Source of the DNA: Haloglomus halophilum
Lineage (GTDB): Archaea > Halobacteriota > Halobacteria > Halobacteriales > Haloarculaceae
Assembly: GCF_024298885.1 (NCBI RefSeq)
Contig: NZ_CP101166.1
Coordinates: 3,099,149-3,163,148, forward strand
DNA: 64,000 nucleotides
Reading direction: 5' to 3'
Of this stretch, positions 17,586 to 26,905 are shown piece by piece (within the stretch, counting starts at the first letter, position 1; every line of letters begins with the position of its first letter). The notes under the pieces are model-generated. The model did no database searches. It was not told where the DNA came from and saw only the letters and a program-made list of their open reading frames with translations. Both the position numbers and the translations under genes were made by a program.

Positions 17586-18533
17586 TCAGGCGGCGAGGGC
17601 CGCACCGATGGCGGCGGAGTGGAGGACGGCACTCACCAGGGCGAACGTCGCGTAGGCGAGCGTGGGCGCGACCATCGATTCCGTCCGGTCGTAGGCGTAG
17701 GCCGCGATGCCGACGACGGCGATTCGGGGGGCGACCGCGACGGCCCCCATCGGCGACTCCACCGCCGTCGCGAGGACGAGCGCGGTGAGCGCGACCGCGG
17801 CCACCACCGGTAGCATCGCCAGCGCGCGTATCCGGCCGTCCTCGGTCCGACCCTCCGCGTAGACGGTGACGCCGAGTGCGAGCACGAACACCGCCGCCAC
17901 CGCGGCTCTGGTCCCCCAGAGGTAGAGCCATGGCGCGTCGCCGAAGGTCCCGTACGACGGGAACTGTGGCGTCACCAGATAGCCGCCCACCAGCGTCGTC
18001 ACGACGACCGTCAGGTCGCGGTCGTGGTCGAGTACCCGCTGGAGACCCGCCTGGACGAGGCCGTGATAGAGCAGCACCATCCCCAGGACGAACACCGTCA
18101 GCCGGACCAGCGTCCGGTCGAGGAGGAGGTCCGGGAGCCCGAACACCGCCGAGACGATGTCGGTGATGCCGACCCCGGACTGGACCCCGAGCGGGACGAA
18201 CGCGGCCACGGCGAGTGTCACCGTAGCGACCACCGCGCCCCCGGTCAGGCGTCCGTGGGGCCGGTCGGGGAGCGACACGGGGAGCGAATGGCCGCGATAG
18301 ACTGCGTACGATACGACGAGTGCGCCCATGCCTGCCAGGGAGAGCACTCCACGTACAAGTGACAGGGTGATGTCGCTGTCGAGGAAGTACGGGTCGAGAA
18401 CGTTGTTCAGGCCGACGAGGTACGCCTGGAACCCGACCAGCAACGTGGCTACCACCCCGAGCTCGACGACGAACGCACGCTGGAGGACATCCCCGAGAGC
18501 GCCACGCCCCGGGGCCGTTCGACTGCGGACCAT
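17586..18533 (-). CDS. Polytopic membrane protein, possibly degenerate CPBP-like
   Basis: 315 residues with eight or so hydrophobic helices. The segment MVLLYHGLVQAGLQRVL and the late APTLAYATFALVSAVLHSAA resemble in layout the CPBP/Abi intramembrane protease family, but the EExxR motif is missing, so protease activity is not supported. ATG at 18533 precedes the basic N-terminus MVRSRTAPGRG. Convergent with the FAD oxidase gene. Confidence 0.7.
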   Translation of the reverse strand: MVRSRTAPGRGALGDVLQRAFVVELGVVATLLVGFQAYLVGLNNVLDPYFLDSDITLSLVRGVLSLAGMGALVVSYAVYRGHSLPVSLPDRPHGRLTGGAVVATVTLAVAAFVPLGVQSGVGITDIVSAVFGLPDLLLDRTLVRLTVFVLGMVLLYHGLVQAGLQRVLDHDRDLTVVVTTLVGGYLVTPQFPSYGTFGDAPWLYLWGTRAAVAAVFVLALGVTVYAEGRTEDGRIRALAMLPVVAAVALTALVLATAVESPMGAVAVAPRIAVVGIAAYAYDRTESMVAPTLAYATFALVSAVLHSAAIGAALAA

Positions 18534-18775
18534 GTTTGCAAGTAACACTCGGGGCTCAAAAACGTGTGGCCGACCCGGCGGGTACGTGGTCTCGGCGGCC
18601 TCGTTCGGCCGCGTTCTCCCGGACGACCCCGACGTTCGGCTTGTCCTCGCGCGTGCCTCCGGCGTTCAGTCTCGTCCTCGCATCCGACCCCGATTCCATC
18701 CGGAGGGGGCGTCCGTGCCACCACCCGACACCGGTGCCCGCGAACCGTTAACACCCTGACCCGAGAACTCCCGGT

Positions 18776-18970
18776 ATGACCTGCCCGCATCTGGAGTACC
18801 GCGACGGCGACCACGCCGACACCGAGCGCGCGTACTGCACGGTCGTCGACGCGTTCGTCGAGCCGATGCGTGCCGACATCTGCAACGACCGGTTCGACCT
18901 CTCGCACGGGGCACACTGTGAGTTCTACCGGGAGGCCGAGGGGCTGGACGGGGAGGGGGACGGGTCGTGA
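18776..18970 (+). CDS. Small Cys-containing haloarchaeal protein
   Basis: 64 residues with four cysteines ([30 protein letters not shown]), probably a metal or Fe-S site or structural zinc. The pattern is familiar from short haloarchaeal hypothetical proteins. A TATA-like CGTTAACA at 18747-18754 lies 22-29 bases before the ATG, which fits a leaderless start. Its stop overlaps the GTG of the next gene by 4 bases. Confidence 0.8.
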   Translation: MTCPHLEYRDGDHADTERAYCTVVDAFVEPMRADICNDRFDLSHGAHCEFYREAEGLDGEGDGS

Positions 18971-19809
18971 CGGGCTACGACGACTACCTCGCCGGCGAAC
19001 CCGTCATCATCACCGTCGCGCTGACCGGCGGCGTCCACGGGAAGGAGGCGAACCCGAACCTGCCCGAAACCCCGGCCGAGGTCGCGGCGGCCGCGGCCGA
19101 CGCCGAGGACGCGGGGGCGAGCATCGCCCACCTCCACGCCAGGAAGCCCAACGGCGAGCGCTCCTTCGCGACCGAGCGGTTCCAGGAACTCACCGAGGCC
19201 GTCCGCGAGACGACGGACCTCGTGGTCCAGCACTCGACGGGCGGGACGGGCGCGCCGCTCGAAGCGCGCCGCCAGCCCCTCCGTACGGACCCGGCACCCG
19301 AGATGGCGAGCCTCGACATGGGGCCGCTCAACCGCTACCGGCACCTCACGAGCGAGAACCCCCGCGCGATGGTGGACGACCTCTACGACGAGATGGCCGC
19401 GCGCGGCATCAAGCCGGAGCTGGAGGCGTTCAACGACGGGCACGTCAACGAGGTCCACGGGCTCCTCGACCGGCGGGACCTCGCGGAACCGTACCACACC
19501 ACCCTCATCTTCGGCGGCGGGACACTCACCCCGGCGAGGCCGCGCAATCTCCTCAACGCCGTCCGGAACCTGCCCGAGGGCGCGACGTTCAACACGCTCG
19601 GCTTCGGGCCACACCAGTTGCCGTTCGCGACGCTCGGGACAATCCTCGGCGGCCACGTCCGGGTCGGGCTGGAGGACAACGTCTACGTCGAGCGCGGGGA
19701 GCTCGCTGCGAGCAACGCGCAGCTGGTCGAGCGCGTGGCTGGGGTGGCACGGACGCTCGGGCGCGAACCGGCGACCCCCGACGAGGCGCGGGAGGTTCTG
19801 AACCTCTGA
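18967..19809 (+). CDS. BKACE family beta-keto acid cleavage enzyme (DUF849)
   Basis: 280 residues. The TIM-barrel BKACE family condenses a beta-keto acid with acetyl-CoA to give acetoacetate and a CoA thioester, using zinc. Visible: the metal pair HLHAR (about 56-60), [19 protein letters not shown], and the late [14 protein letters not shown] with the metal-site Glu region. GTG start overlaps the preceding stop (GTGA) after a purine-rich GGAGGGGGA, so translation is coupled. The substrate, often a carnitine or amino-acid derived keto acid, cannot be told. Confidence 0.88.
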   Translation: MTGYDDYLAGEPVIITVALTGGVHGKEANPNLPETPAEVAAAAADAEDAGASIAHLHARKPNGERSFATERFQELTEAVRETTDLVVQHSTGGTGAPLEARRQPLRTDPAPEMASLDMGPLNRYRHLTSENPRAMVDDLYDEMAARGIKPELEAFNDGHVNEVHGLLDRRDLAEPYHTTLIFGGGTLTPARPRNLLNAVRNLPEGATFNTLGFGPHQLPFATLGTILGGHVRVGLEDNVYVERGELAASNAQLVERVAGVARTLGREPATPDEAREVLNL

Positions 19810-19821
19810 GCGGCCCCCACG

Positions 19822-20400
19822 TCAGGTGTCCTCCGGGCCGACCTTCGGCTCCGTCGGCGGCTCGTACGACTCGAAGGCGTCCAGCAGCGCCGCCGGGTCG
19901 GTATCGACCTGTGCGAGGTCGCGGTGCGCCGGCGAGACGAACCCCTCCTCCGCGGCGCCGTCGAGGTGCGAGACGAGCCCGTCGTAGAACCCGCCGACGT
20001 TGAGGACGCCGCAGGGCTTCTCGTGGATGCCCAGTTGCGCCCACGTCAGCACCTCGAACAGCTCCTCCAGCGTGCCGAGGCCGCCCGGGAGCGCGACGAA
20101 CCCGTCCGAGTGCTCGACCATCCGCCGCTTCCGTTCGTGCATCGAGCCGACGACCTCCAGTTCAGTGACCCCGCCGTGGGCGACCTCCTTCGCCTCCAGC
20201 GACTCCGGGATGACACCGACGACTTCGCCCCCGCCGTCGAGGACGGTGTCGGCGACCGTGCCCATCAGCCCGACGCTACCGCCGCCGAAGACGAGCCCGA
20301 GGTCACGGTCGAGCAGTGCCTCGCCCATCTCGCGGGCAGCCCGCCGGTAGGCCGGGTCGTGGCCGGGGCTGGAGCCGCAGTAGACACAGACGCGCTCCAC
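19822..20400 (-). CDS. LOG family / TIGR00730 Rossmann protein
   Basis: 192 residues with VYCGSSPG at the start, GLVFGGGSVGLMG, and the PGGLGTLEELFE motif with the Arg/Glu catalytic pair of LOG-type phosphoribohydrolases. Family enzymes release ribose-5-phosphate from nucleotides (cytokinin monophosphates in plants; AMP or similar in microbes). The GTG at 20400 is chosen because it starts exactly at the conserved VERVCVYCG strand and follows the HxlR stop by two bases, making an operon. Confidence 0.87.
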   Translation of the reverse strand: MERVCVYCGSSPGHDPAYRRAAREMGEALLDRDLGLVFGGGSVGLMGTVADTVLDGGGEVVGVIPESLEAKEVAHGGVTELEVVGSMHERKRRMVEHSDGFVALPGGLGTLEELFEVLTWAQLGIHEKPCGVLNVGGFYDGLVSHLDGAAEEGFVSPAHRDLAQVDTDPAALLDAFESYEPPTEPKVGPEDT

Positions 20401-20402
20401 GG

Positions 20403-20807
20403 TCAGTCCGCGGACTCGGGAGCGACTTCCTCGCTCTCCCCGTCGCCCTCGGTGCCGGGCACGCCGTGGAGCCACTCGTCGGCCCACCGCTCGATCTCGT
20501 CGAACACCGGACAGAGGGAGGTCCCCTTCGCCGTGAGCGAGTAGTAGGTCGCGACCGGGGCGTCCTCCTCCATCCGGCGGTCGACGAAGCCCATCTCCTG
20601 CAGATCATCGAGGACGCGCGAGAGTGTGCGTGAGGAGGCATCCGTCGACCGCTTCAGCTCGTTGAACCGCTTCTCGCCGTCCTGCAGGTCGTGGAGGACG
20701 ATGAGCCGCCACTGCGAGCCGATCTGTTCCAGCGAGTCGACGACCGCACAGGGGCCGTCGTCCGCCACGTCGGTCTCCGAACCCGGAGTGTCTGCACCAG
20801 AGGACAT
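20403..20807 (-). CDS. HxlR family winged-helix regulator
   Basis: 134 residues. Core DGPCAVVDSLEQIGSQWRLIVLHDL and RFNELKRSTDASSRTLSRVLDDLQEMGFVDRR form the HxlR winged-helix DNA-binding domain, followed by the wing YYSLTAKG. A cysteine (Cys20 in DGPCAVV) sits where redox/electrophile-sensing HxlR members place theirs. It heads an operon with the LOG-like gene and faces a divergent hydrolase gene across 107 bp, a classic regulator-target arrangement. Confidence 0.88.
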   Translation of the reverse strand: MSSGADTPGSETDVADDGPCAVVDSLEQIGSQWRLIVLHDLQDGEKRFNELKRSTDASSRTLSRVLDDLQEMGFVDRRMEEDAPVATYYSLTAKGTSLCPVFDEIERWADEWLHGVPGTEGDGESEEVAPESAD

Positions 20808-20850
20808 GCGTGTTACCTACCGAAACGGTTGTCAGGGAACGTATAAGTAA

Positions 20851-20864
20851 GTTCGGGCCTGAAC
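20851..20864. promoter_or_regulatory. Near-palindrome between HxlR regulator and hydrolase
   Basis: GTTCGGGCCTGAAC is a 14-bp near-perfect palindrome in the shared promoter region. A TATA-like string GTATAAGTAA lies at 20841-20850, about 35 bases upstream of the HxlR start on the minus strand, so a protein bound here would cover the TFB-recognition side of that promoter. Proposed HxlR operator. Confidence 0.45.
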
Positions 20865-20914
20865 TCAGGTGACGCGATGATACTGCTATACGAGCCGCCG
20901 ACGGGGGTCGGACG

Positions 20915-21589
20915 ATGAGCGAGGAGTCAGGCGACAGACTGACCGGTGAGGGTGTCATCGGCCCACATCAGGGCCAGCAGACCCTGACTGCCGGCACCGA
21001 CCTCGACGAGGCCGAAGCGGCCGTCGTGCTGGCACACGGCCGCGGTGCCTCCGCGCGTGGCATCCTCGGACTGGCGGACGAGATCGGGGTCGAGGGCGTG
21101 GCGTATCTCGCGCCCCAGGCCGCACGCAACGAGTGGTATCCGAACTCCTTCCTCGCGCCGGTCGAGTCCAACGAGCCCGGCCGCTCTTCGGGGCTGCGGG
21201 CGATGAGGGACGCCGTCGAGCGGGCCGTCGACGCGGGTATCCCACACGAGCGTATCGTCCTCGGCGGGTTCTCGCAGGGTGGCTGCCTCGCGACCGAGTA
21301 CGCCGCCCGCAACCCCCGCCGGTACGGGGGGGTCATCGCCTTCAGCGGTGGCCTCATCGGCGCGGAACTGGACGACGAGTACGAGGGCGACCTCGAGGGG
21401 ACGCCGGTCTTCCTCGGCTGCTCGGACGTGGACCCACACATCCCGGCCGAGCGCGTCGAGGCGACGCGCGACGCCTTCCGGTCGCTCGGCGCGGACGTGG
21501 ATATGCGGCTCTACCAGGGGATGGGCCACACGGTGAACGAGGACGAGCTCGAGGCCGCCCGGGACATCGTCGCTGCGCTGGTCGCGTAG
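20915..21589 (+). CDS. Phospholipase/carboxylesterase family alpha/beta hydrolase
   Basis: 224 residues. HGRGASARG near the N-terminus, nucleophile elbow GFSQGGCLA, Asp in [10 protein letters not shown] and His in [10 protein letters not shown] make the catalytic triad of the Abhydrolase_2 family (MhqD/YpfH-like). Divergent from an HxlR regulator, the same pairing seen with quinone- or electrophile-responsive MhqD-type hydrolases in bacteria; a similar stress role is inference. ATG at 20915 is the natural start. Confidence 0.87.
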   Translation: MSEESGDRLTGEGVIGPHQGQQTLTAGTDLDEAEAAVVLAHGRGASARGILGLADEIGVEGVAYLAPQAARNEWYPNSFLAPVESNEPGRSSGLRAMRDAVERAVDAGIPHERIVLGGFSQGGCLATEYAARNPRRYGGVIAFSGGLIGAELDDEYEGDLEGTPVFLGCSDVDPHIPAERVEATRDAFRSLGADVDMRLYQGMGHTVNEDELEAARDIVAALVA

Positions 21590-21704
21590 GCGTCTACCGT
21601 GCGGTCGGGGCGTCGGGCCCCATCACGCGACCGGCGGAATCCGGGGGCTACGCCCGCGCGCAAAGGGAACTTTGATACGCGACCGGTTCGCACGCTGTGC
21701 CGTA

Positions 21705-22097
21705 ATGAGTCAATCGTACGACCGGGGCCTCGTGGAGGACTTCGGGCGCTGGCGGGAGTTCTCCGCCGGCATGTGGGCCTGGATCTTCCACAAGTTCACC
21801 GGGTGGGTGCTCATCGGCTACCTGTTCACGCATATCGCCGTGCTGAGCACCGCCACGGTGGGCACGACGGCCTACACGAACACCATCTCGGGGCTGGAGA
21901 GCCTGCTGGTGGTCCGGTTCCTCGAGGTCGGCCTGCTGGCGGTCGCCGTCTTCCACATCCTCAACGGACTGCGGCTGCTGTTCGTCGACCTCGGCGTCGG
22001 ACTGGAGGCACAGGACAAGAGTTTCTACGCGTCGCTCGTCCTCACGGGGGCCATCGTGGTGGCGAGCGTCCCGACCTTCCTCGCGGGGGCGATATAA
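21705..22097 (+). CDS. sdhC: Succinate dehydrogenase cytochrome b556 subunit
   Basis: 130 residues, three membrane helices, with the SdhC signature [21 protein letters not shown] and a heme-ligand-type His in [12 protein letters not shown]. Anchors the succinate dehydrogenase catalytic dimer to the membrane and passes electrons to menaquinone. First gene of sdhCDBA. ATG at 21705 (MSQSYDRG) is chosen over one eleven codons upstream because family members begin with this short hydrophilic head. Confidence 0.9.
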   Translation: MSQSYDRGLVEDFGRWREFSAGMWAWIFHKFTGWVLIGYLFTHIAVLSTATVGTTAYTNTISGLESLLVVRFLEVGLLAVAVFHILNGLRLLFVDLGVGLEAQDKSFYASLVLTGAIVVASVPTFLAGAI

Positions 22098-22098
22098 C

Positions 22099-22479
22099 AT
22101 GGCAGACTACTACTCCTCGTTCGACCCGAAGGGGTCGCGCTGGATGCTCCAGCGCCTGACCGCAGCGTTCCTCGTCGTCGTGCTGGCGTTCCACTTCATG
22201 CTGCTGCATTTCGTCAACCACGCCGCCGACGTGACCTTCATGCAGACCCACCTCCGGATGCAGCAGCCGGGGTACTTCCTCACGATGGTGGCGTTCCTCG
22301 TGACCGCCACCTTCCACGGCGTCAACGGCGTCTACAACGCACTCGTCAACCAGGGGCTCGACGGCACCCCGAAGACCGTCGTCAAGTACGGCCTCGTCCT
22401 CGCCTCCCTGCTGCTCATCGCGCAGGGCATCCGCGTCGCGATGGCGATGGCCGGCTTCATCATCGGACCCGCAGCATAA
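22099..22479 (+). CDS. sdhD: Succinate dehydrogenase membrane subunit
   Basis: 126 residues, three helices, with LQRLTAAFLVVVLAFHFMLLHFVNH and ATFHGVNGVYNAL. The second membrane anchor of complex II; the His residues in helices 1 and 2 are heme or quinone site candidates. Starts one base after the sdhC stop and its TAA overlaps the sdhB ATG by one base. Confidence 0.9.
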   Translation: MADYYSSFDPKGSRWMLQRLTAAFLVVVLAFHFMLLHFVNHAADVTFMQTHLRMQQPGYFLTMVAFLVTATFHGVNGVYNALVNQGLDGTPKTVVKYGLVLASLLLIAQGIRVAMAMAGFIIGPAA

Positions 22480-23369
22480 TGAGCACGCAAGTCACCGAAC
22501 AGGAGCAGGCCGAGACCGAGGAGGAGTCCACCCACCAGCGTCGCCGCCTCGAGGAGAAGGCCGAGCGCCAGGAGGTCCGCGACCGGATGCGCGAGCGCGC
22601 CGAGACGGACCTCGAACAGGCCGACACCGTCTTCGACCTCAAGGTCTTCCGCTACGACCCGGACATCCCGGAGAAGGAGGAGCCCCGCTTCGACACGTTC
22701 CCCGTTCCGTTCACGAAGGGGATGACCGTGCTGGACGCGCTGATGTACGCCCGCGACCACTACGACTCCTCGCTCACCTTCCGGCACTCCTGCCGGCAGG
22801 CCGTCTGCGGGTCGGACGCCCTGTTCGTCAACGGGACCCAGCATCTGGGTTGCAAGACGCAGGTCGTCGACCTCGGGGACTCCGAGGGCGTCCCCGGCCA
22901 GATCCGCGTCGAGCCGCTCCCCCATCAGGAGGTTGTCAAGGACCTCGTCGTGGACATGGAGCACTTCTACGACCAGATGGATGCGGTCGAGCCGTACTTC
23001 GACGCCGACGAGCTCCCGTCGGGCGACCTGGAGGAGCAGCGCCAGACCCGCGAGAACCGCGAGAAGATCAAGATGTCCTCGCGCTGCATCTGGTGTGGCG
23101 CCTGCATGTCGTCGTGCAACATCGCCGCCGGGGACAACGAGTACCTCGGCCCCGCCGCCATCAACAAGGCCTACAAGTTCGCGATGGACGACCGCGAGGG
23201 CGAGGACCGCAAGCAGGAGCGGCTGGAGATCATCGAGCAGGAACACGGCGTCTGGCGGTGTCAGACCCAGTTCTCCTGCACGGAGGTCTGCCCGAAGGAC
23301 ATCCCGCTCACCGAGCACATCCAGGAGCTCAAGCGCGAGGCCGTCAAGAACAACCTCAAGTTCTGGTGA
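22479..23369 (+). CDS. sdhB: Succinate dehydrogenase iron-sulfur subunit
   Basis: 296 residues. 2Fe-2S site SCRQAVCGSDALFVNGTQHLGC region (third ligand Asp as in E. coli SdhB), then 4Fe-4S/3Fe-4S motifs SRCIWCGACMSSC and CTEVCPKDIP. A charged, coiled-coil-like N-terminal extension (about 1-50, rich in E, Q and R) is longer than in bacteria. Relays electrons from SdhA to the membrane anchors. Confidence 0.93.
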   Translation: MSTQVTEQEQAETEEESTHQRRRLEEKAERQEVRDRMRERAETDLEQADTVFDLKVFRYDPDIPEKEEPRFDTFPVPFTKGMTVLDALMYARDHYDSSLTFRHSCRQAVCGSDALFVNGTQHLGCKTQVVDLGDSEGVPGQIRVEPLPHQEVVKDLVVDMEHFYDQMDAVEPYFDADELPSGDLEEQRQTRENREKIKMSSRCIWCGACMSSCNIAAGDNEYLGPAAINKAYKFAMDDREGEDRKQERLEIIEQEHGVWRCQTQFSCTEVCPKDIPLTEHIQELKREAVKNNLKFW

Positions 23370-23524
23370 GCGCTCTGCCCGCACCTGGCCGTCGGATGGC
23401 GTCGCGCTCGCGATGCACACCCGGCTGCCCGCGTGCGGTCGCGCACAACAGCCTCAAGTTACCCACAGCCTAACACGAACACACGACTGCGACCGAGCGA
23501 CCACCCACCACATCACTTCAACCA

Positions 23525-25393
23525 ATGTACGAACACGACGTCATCGTGGTCGGCGCCGGCGGCGCCGGCCTCCGGGCGGCCATCGCCGCACACGAGGAGG
23601 GCGCCGACGTGGCGCTCGTCTCGAAGCTCCACCCCGTCCGCAGCCACACCGGCGCGGCCGAGGGCGGCATCAACGCCGCGCTCCGTGACGGCGACGACTG
23701 GACCGACCACGCATACGACACGATGAAGGGCTCGGACTACCTGGGCGACGCCCCGGCCATCGAGACCCTCTGCGAGACCTCCCCCGAGGAGGTCATCCAG
23801 CTCGAGCACTGGGGGATGCCCTTCAGTCGCGAAGAGGACGGCCGCGTCTCACAGCGCCCGTTCGGCGGCCTCAGCTTCCCGCGGACCACCTACGCCGGTG
23901 CCGAGACCGGCCACCACCTGCTCCACACGATGTACGAGCAGGTCGTCAAGCGGGGCATCAAGGTCTACGACGAGTTCTACGTCATGGACCTCGCTGTCAC
24001 CGACGAGGAAGACCCCGAGGACCGGGAGTGCCACGGCTGTGTCGCCTACGACATCAAGAGCGGCGACATCGTCGGCTTCAAGGCCAACGACGGGGTCGTT
24101 CTCGCGACCGGCGGCGACGGCCAGGCCTTCGACCACACCACCAACGCGGTCGCCAACACCGGCGACGGCCCGGCGATGGCCTACCGTGCGGGCGTCCCGG
24201 TCGAGGACATGGAGTTCGTCCAGTTCCACCCGACCACGCTCCCCTCGACGGGCGTCCTCATCTCCGAGGGGGTCCGCGGTGAGGGCGGTATCCTCTACAA
24301 CGCGGAGGGCGAGCGGTTCATGTTCGAGTACGGCTACGCGAACAACGCCGGCGAGCTCGCCTCGCGCGACGTCGTCTCTCGTGCCGAACTGACCGAGGTC
24401 AACGAGGGCCGCGGTGTCGAGGACGAGTACGTCTACCTGGACATGCGCCACCTCGGCGACGAGCGCATCCTCGACCGCCTGGAGAACATCCTCCATCTCG
24501 CGGAGGACTTCGAGGGTGTCGACGGGCTCGTCGAGCCGATGCCGGTCAAGCCCGGCCAGCACTACCACATGGGTGGCATCGAGACGAACGAGCACGGCGA
24601 GACCTGCGTCTCCGGCCTGTACGCCGCCGGCGAATGCGCCTGCGTCTCCGTCCACGGCTCCAACCGCCTCGGCGGCAACGCGCTGCCCGAGCTCATCGTC
24701 TTCGGCGCCCGCGCCGGCTACCACGCCGCCGGGCGCGACTACGGCGAGGCGCTCGTCCAGACCGGCCCCTCCGCGGCCATCGAGCACGAGGAGGACCTCG
24801 GCGCGCCGGTCGAGCCCGGCGCTCTCGGCCCCGCGGACGACGATGTCGCAGCGGATGGTGGGGAGCGGGCCGCTGACGAGGCCCGCTCCGACGGTGGCCA
24901 GCTGGCTAGCGCCTCGGAGGTCGTCCACCGCTCCGTCGAGCGCCAGCGCCAGCGCGTCGAGCGACTCAAGGAGCGCGACGGCCGCAACCACGCCGAGATC
25001 CGCAAGAAGCTCCAGAAGGCGATGACCCGCTGGGTCAACGTCTTCCGCGAGGAGGAGGGGCTGAAGAAGGCCCTGGAGGTCATCAAGGAGTGCCGCGAGG
25101 AGTACCAGAACGTCGCCGTCTCGGACCCCTCGGGCACCTACAACACGGACCTCATCCACACCATCGAGACCCGCAACCTCATCGACACCGCCGAGACCAT
25201 CGCGCTCGGCGCACTCGCCCGTGACGAGTTCCGTGGCGCCCACTGGCGCGCCGAGCATCAGGAGCGCAGGGACGACGAGTGGCTCAAGCACACGATGGTC
25301 CAGTGGTCGGACGGTACCCCCGAGCTCTACTACACGGACGTCATCCTCGAGGGCGCCGAGAAGACCTACGAGCCGAAGGTCCGGTCCTACTAA
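23525..25393 (+). CDS. sdhA: Succinate dehydrogenase flavoprotein subunit
   Basis: 622 residues. Rossmann FAD motif GAGGAGLRAAI, flavinylation segment SHTGAAEGGINAAL (His covalently binds FAD), substrate site HPTTLPSTGVLISEGVRGEGG, and the C-terminal NLIDTAETIALGALARDEFRGAHWR with QWSDGTPELYYTDV. Oxidises succinate to fumarate in the TCA cycle. An acidic, low-complexity insert (about 430-465) before the helical domain is a haloarchaeal feature. 155 bp separate it from sdhB, more than the other junctions in the operon. Confidence 0.95.
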   Translation: MYEHDVIVVGAGGAGLRAAIAAHEEGADVALVSKLHPVRSHTGAAEGGINAALRDGDDWTDHAYDTMKGSDYLGDAPAIETLCETSPEEVIQLEHWGMPFSREEDGRVSQRPFGGLSFPRTTYAGAETGHHLLHTMYEQVVKRGIKVYDEFYVMDLAVTDEEDPEDRECHGCVAYDIKSGDIVGFKANDGVVLATGGDGQAFDHTTNAVANTGDGPAMAYRAGVPVEDMEFVQFHPTTLPSTGVLISEGVRGEGGILYNAEGERFMFEYGYANNAGELASRDVVSRAELTEVNEGRGVEDEYVYLDMRHLGDERILDRLENILHLAEDFEGVDGLVEPMPVKPGQHYHMGGIETNEHGETCVSGLYAAGECACVSVHGSNRLGGNALPELIVFGARAGYHAAGRDYGEALVQTGPSAAIEHEEDLGAPVEPGALGPADDDVAADGGERAADEARSDGGQLASASEVVHRSVERQRQRVERLKERDGRNHAEIRKKLQKAMTRWVNVFREEEGLKKALEVIKECREEYQNVAVSDPSGTYNTDLIHTIETRNLIDTAETIALGALARDEFRGAHWRAEHQERRDDEWLKHTMVQWSDGTPELYYTDVILEGAEKTYEPKVRSY

Positions 25394-25421
25394 GGCACCT
25401 TCTTTCGGTTCGGGTTTGCTC

Positions 25422-25536
25422 GCGCTCGCCGAAGGCGAGCGCTGTGCGAACCACTCACCGAAAAAATCTGCACCAAAAAAAGCCGCTGGCTCCCTCCGGT
25501 CGCCAGCGGTGAACCGCGCTCGCTTCGCTCGCGCGG
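25422..25536 (+). terminator. Hairpin cluster downstream of sdhA
   Basis: Three stem-loops follow the sdhA stop: GCGCTCGCC/GGCGAGCGC with GAA loop (25422-25442), CCGCTGGC/GCCAGCGG (25483-25509) and CCGCGC/GCGCGG (25514-25536). Runs of A (25460-25465, 25474-25481) separate the first two. There is no T-run right after them, so they may stabilise the 3' end rather than terminate. The remainder of the gap to 25757 is AT-rich and shows no gene. Confidence 0.5.
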
Positions 25537-25757
25537 ACGCAAGTGATATATTATCTATATAATACTTTAATCATTCTGGCATCTATACAATTACCGTATT
25601 AAATTGGGAATGCGTAGCGAATAGTGGGTTGGATGTTGGGTCTCATCGGATAGCGTCTCCGAGCCGTCACGTCTCCCCCCATCGAGGTGCCCTGTCGGCG
25701 CAACCGGGCCCCGATGACAGGAGGTATATACCCGTTCGTGAGCAATCCCCGGCAACG

Positions 25758-26783
25758 ATGCCCTCCCGGCGGCGGTTCCTGGCCACGGTCGGCGCGACCG
25801 CAGCAGCCGTCGGGCTGGCTGGCTGTTCGACGGCGGTCGGCGAGCCGCCCGCCGAGCGGTGGCTCTACGACCCGGCAGCCGTGCTGGACCAGCCGTTCCC
25901 GTGGCAGGCGTACCTGTCGGTGGACGTGCCGACGGCGTGGGAGCGGCGCGAGCAGCTGCCCGACGAGTGGGTCGCGACGGCCACCTCGTTCGACCAGACG
26001 GTCGAGTCCGTCGACATGAGCGACCTCGACCGGGTGACCGCGCTCGGGTTCGGGACCGAGGGCCTGACGACGATGGGAGCGACGGTCGCGCTCACCGGGG
26101 ACATCGAGTCCCGGCCGGTGGTCCACGAGTTCACGCGGGGGAGCGTCACCGAGTACGAACCGGTGGCCGGGAACCGGCTGTTCGGCTACGTTCCCCCGTT
26201 CCTCGACCGCATCCGCCGGAACGGCGTGACCTCGCGGGGGTCGCTCGGGCTCGCCGTCGGTGAGGGGCGAGCCGTCGCGGGCGGTCTCCTCGCGCCCGAG
26301 GGCGCCGCCGTGAACGCGGTCGAGGCGATGGCCCGGGTGGGTGCGGGCGAGTCCGAGGCCCGGCCCGACCGCGACCTGCGGTCGGTCGGTCGTGCGCTGG
26401 CTGCCTCGCCACTGGGGAGCCCGCCCGTCTCCGGCGCGGTCGCGTTCGACCCCGACCTCGCGACCCGCCTCGCCGAGGCCATCCCCGACGACTGGCCGAC
26501 GCTCGCGGCGACGGTCGATGACCTCCGGGCGATCGGTGTCGGCCTCCGCTTCGCCGAGGATGCCACGCTCACCTCGTTCGTCTTCGTCTACGACCCGCGT
26601 TCGATCACCGAGAACGAGAACCTGCGGGCGGCGGTCCGGAAACTGAACGACGAGTCCGGCACCCCCGACAGCGGGGTGGTGGGCGTGCGACTGGGTCCGG
26701 ACGGCCGGTCGCTCGTGGTCCGGACGACGGTCTCCCCGCAGGCCGTCTGGACCGACTTCCGCGACCGGCTCCCCGGGCTCTGA
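25758..26783 (+). CDS. Tat-exported lipoprotein, unknown function
   Basis: 341 residues. Twin-arginine signal SRRRFLATVG and lipobox LAGC (Cys near residue 23) predict export and lipid anchoring on the outer face of the membrane. The mature part is acidic, with no transporter or enzyme motif recognised. Three related-looking sections begin with DLD or EYE-type turns but no repeat is clear. Single gene; start is the ATG directly before the Tat motif. Confidence 0.78.
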   Translation: MPSRRRFLATVGATAAAVGLAGCSTAVGEPPAERWLYDPAAVLDQPFPWQAYLSVDVPTAWERREQLPDEWVATATSFDQTVESVDMSDLDRVTALGFGTEGLTTMGATVALTGDIESRPVVHEFTRGSVTEYEPVAGNRLFGYVPPFLDRIRRNGVTSRGSLGLAVGEGRAVAGGLLAPEGAAVNAVEAMARVGAGESEARPDRDLRSVGRALAASPLGSPPVSGAVAFDPDLATRLAEAIPDDWPTLAATVDDLRAIGVGLRFAEDATLTSFVFVYDPRSITENENLRAAVRKLNDESGTPDSGVVGVRLGPDGRSLVVRTTVSPQAVWTDFRDRLPGL

Positions 26784-26905
26784 GCCGGGCGTCCGGGAGC
26801 GGCCCCCGGCCGGCGCGGCGGGCCTGAGGGTGGTGACGCGCGTGTCACCCCGTTTCCACGACGCTATGCAAAGCGTCAAACGGCTACCGTTCGAAACCGC
26901 GGCAA

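Noticed and set aside
17586-18533. CPBP intramembrane protease
   Set aside because: The layout is reminiscent but the EExxR motif and its partner His are not in place, so only a membrane protein is called.
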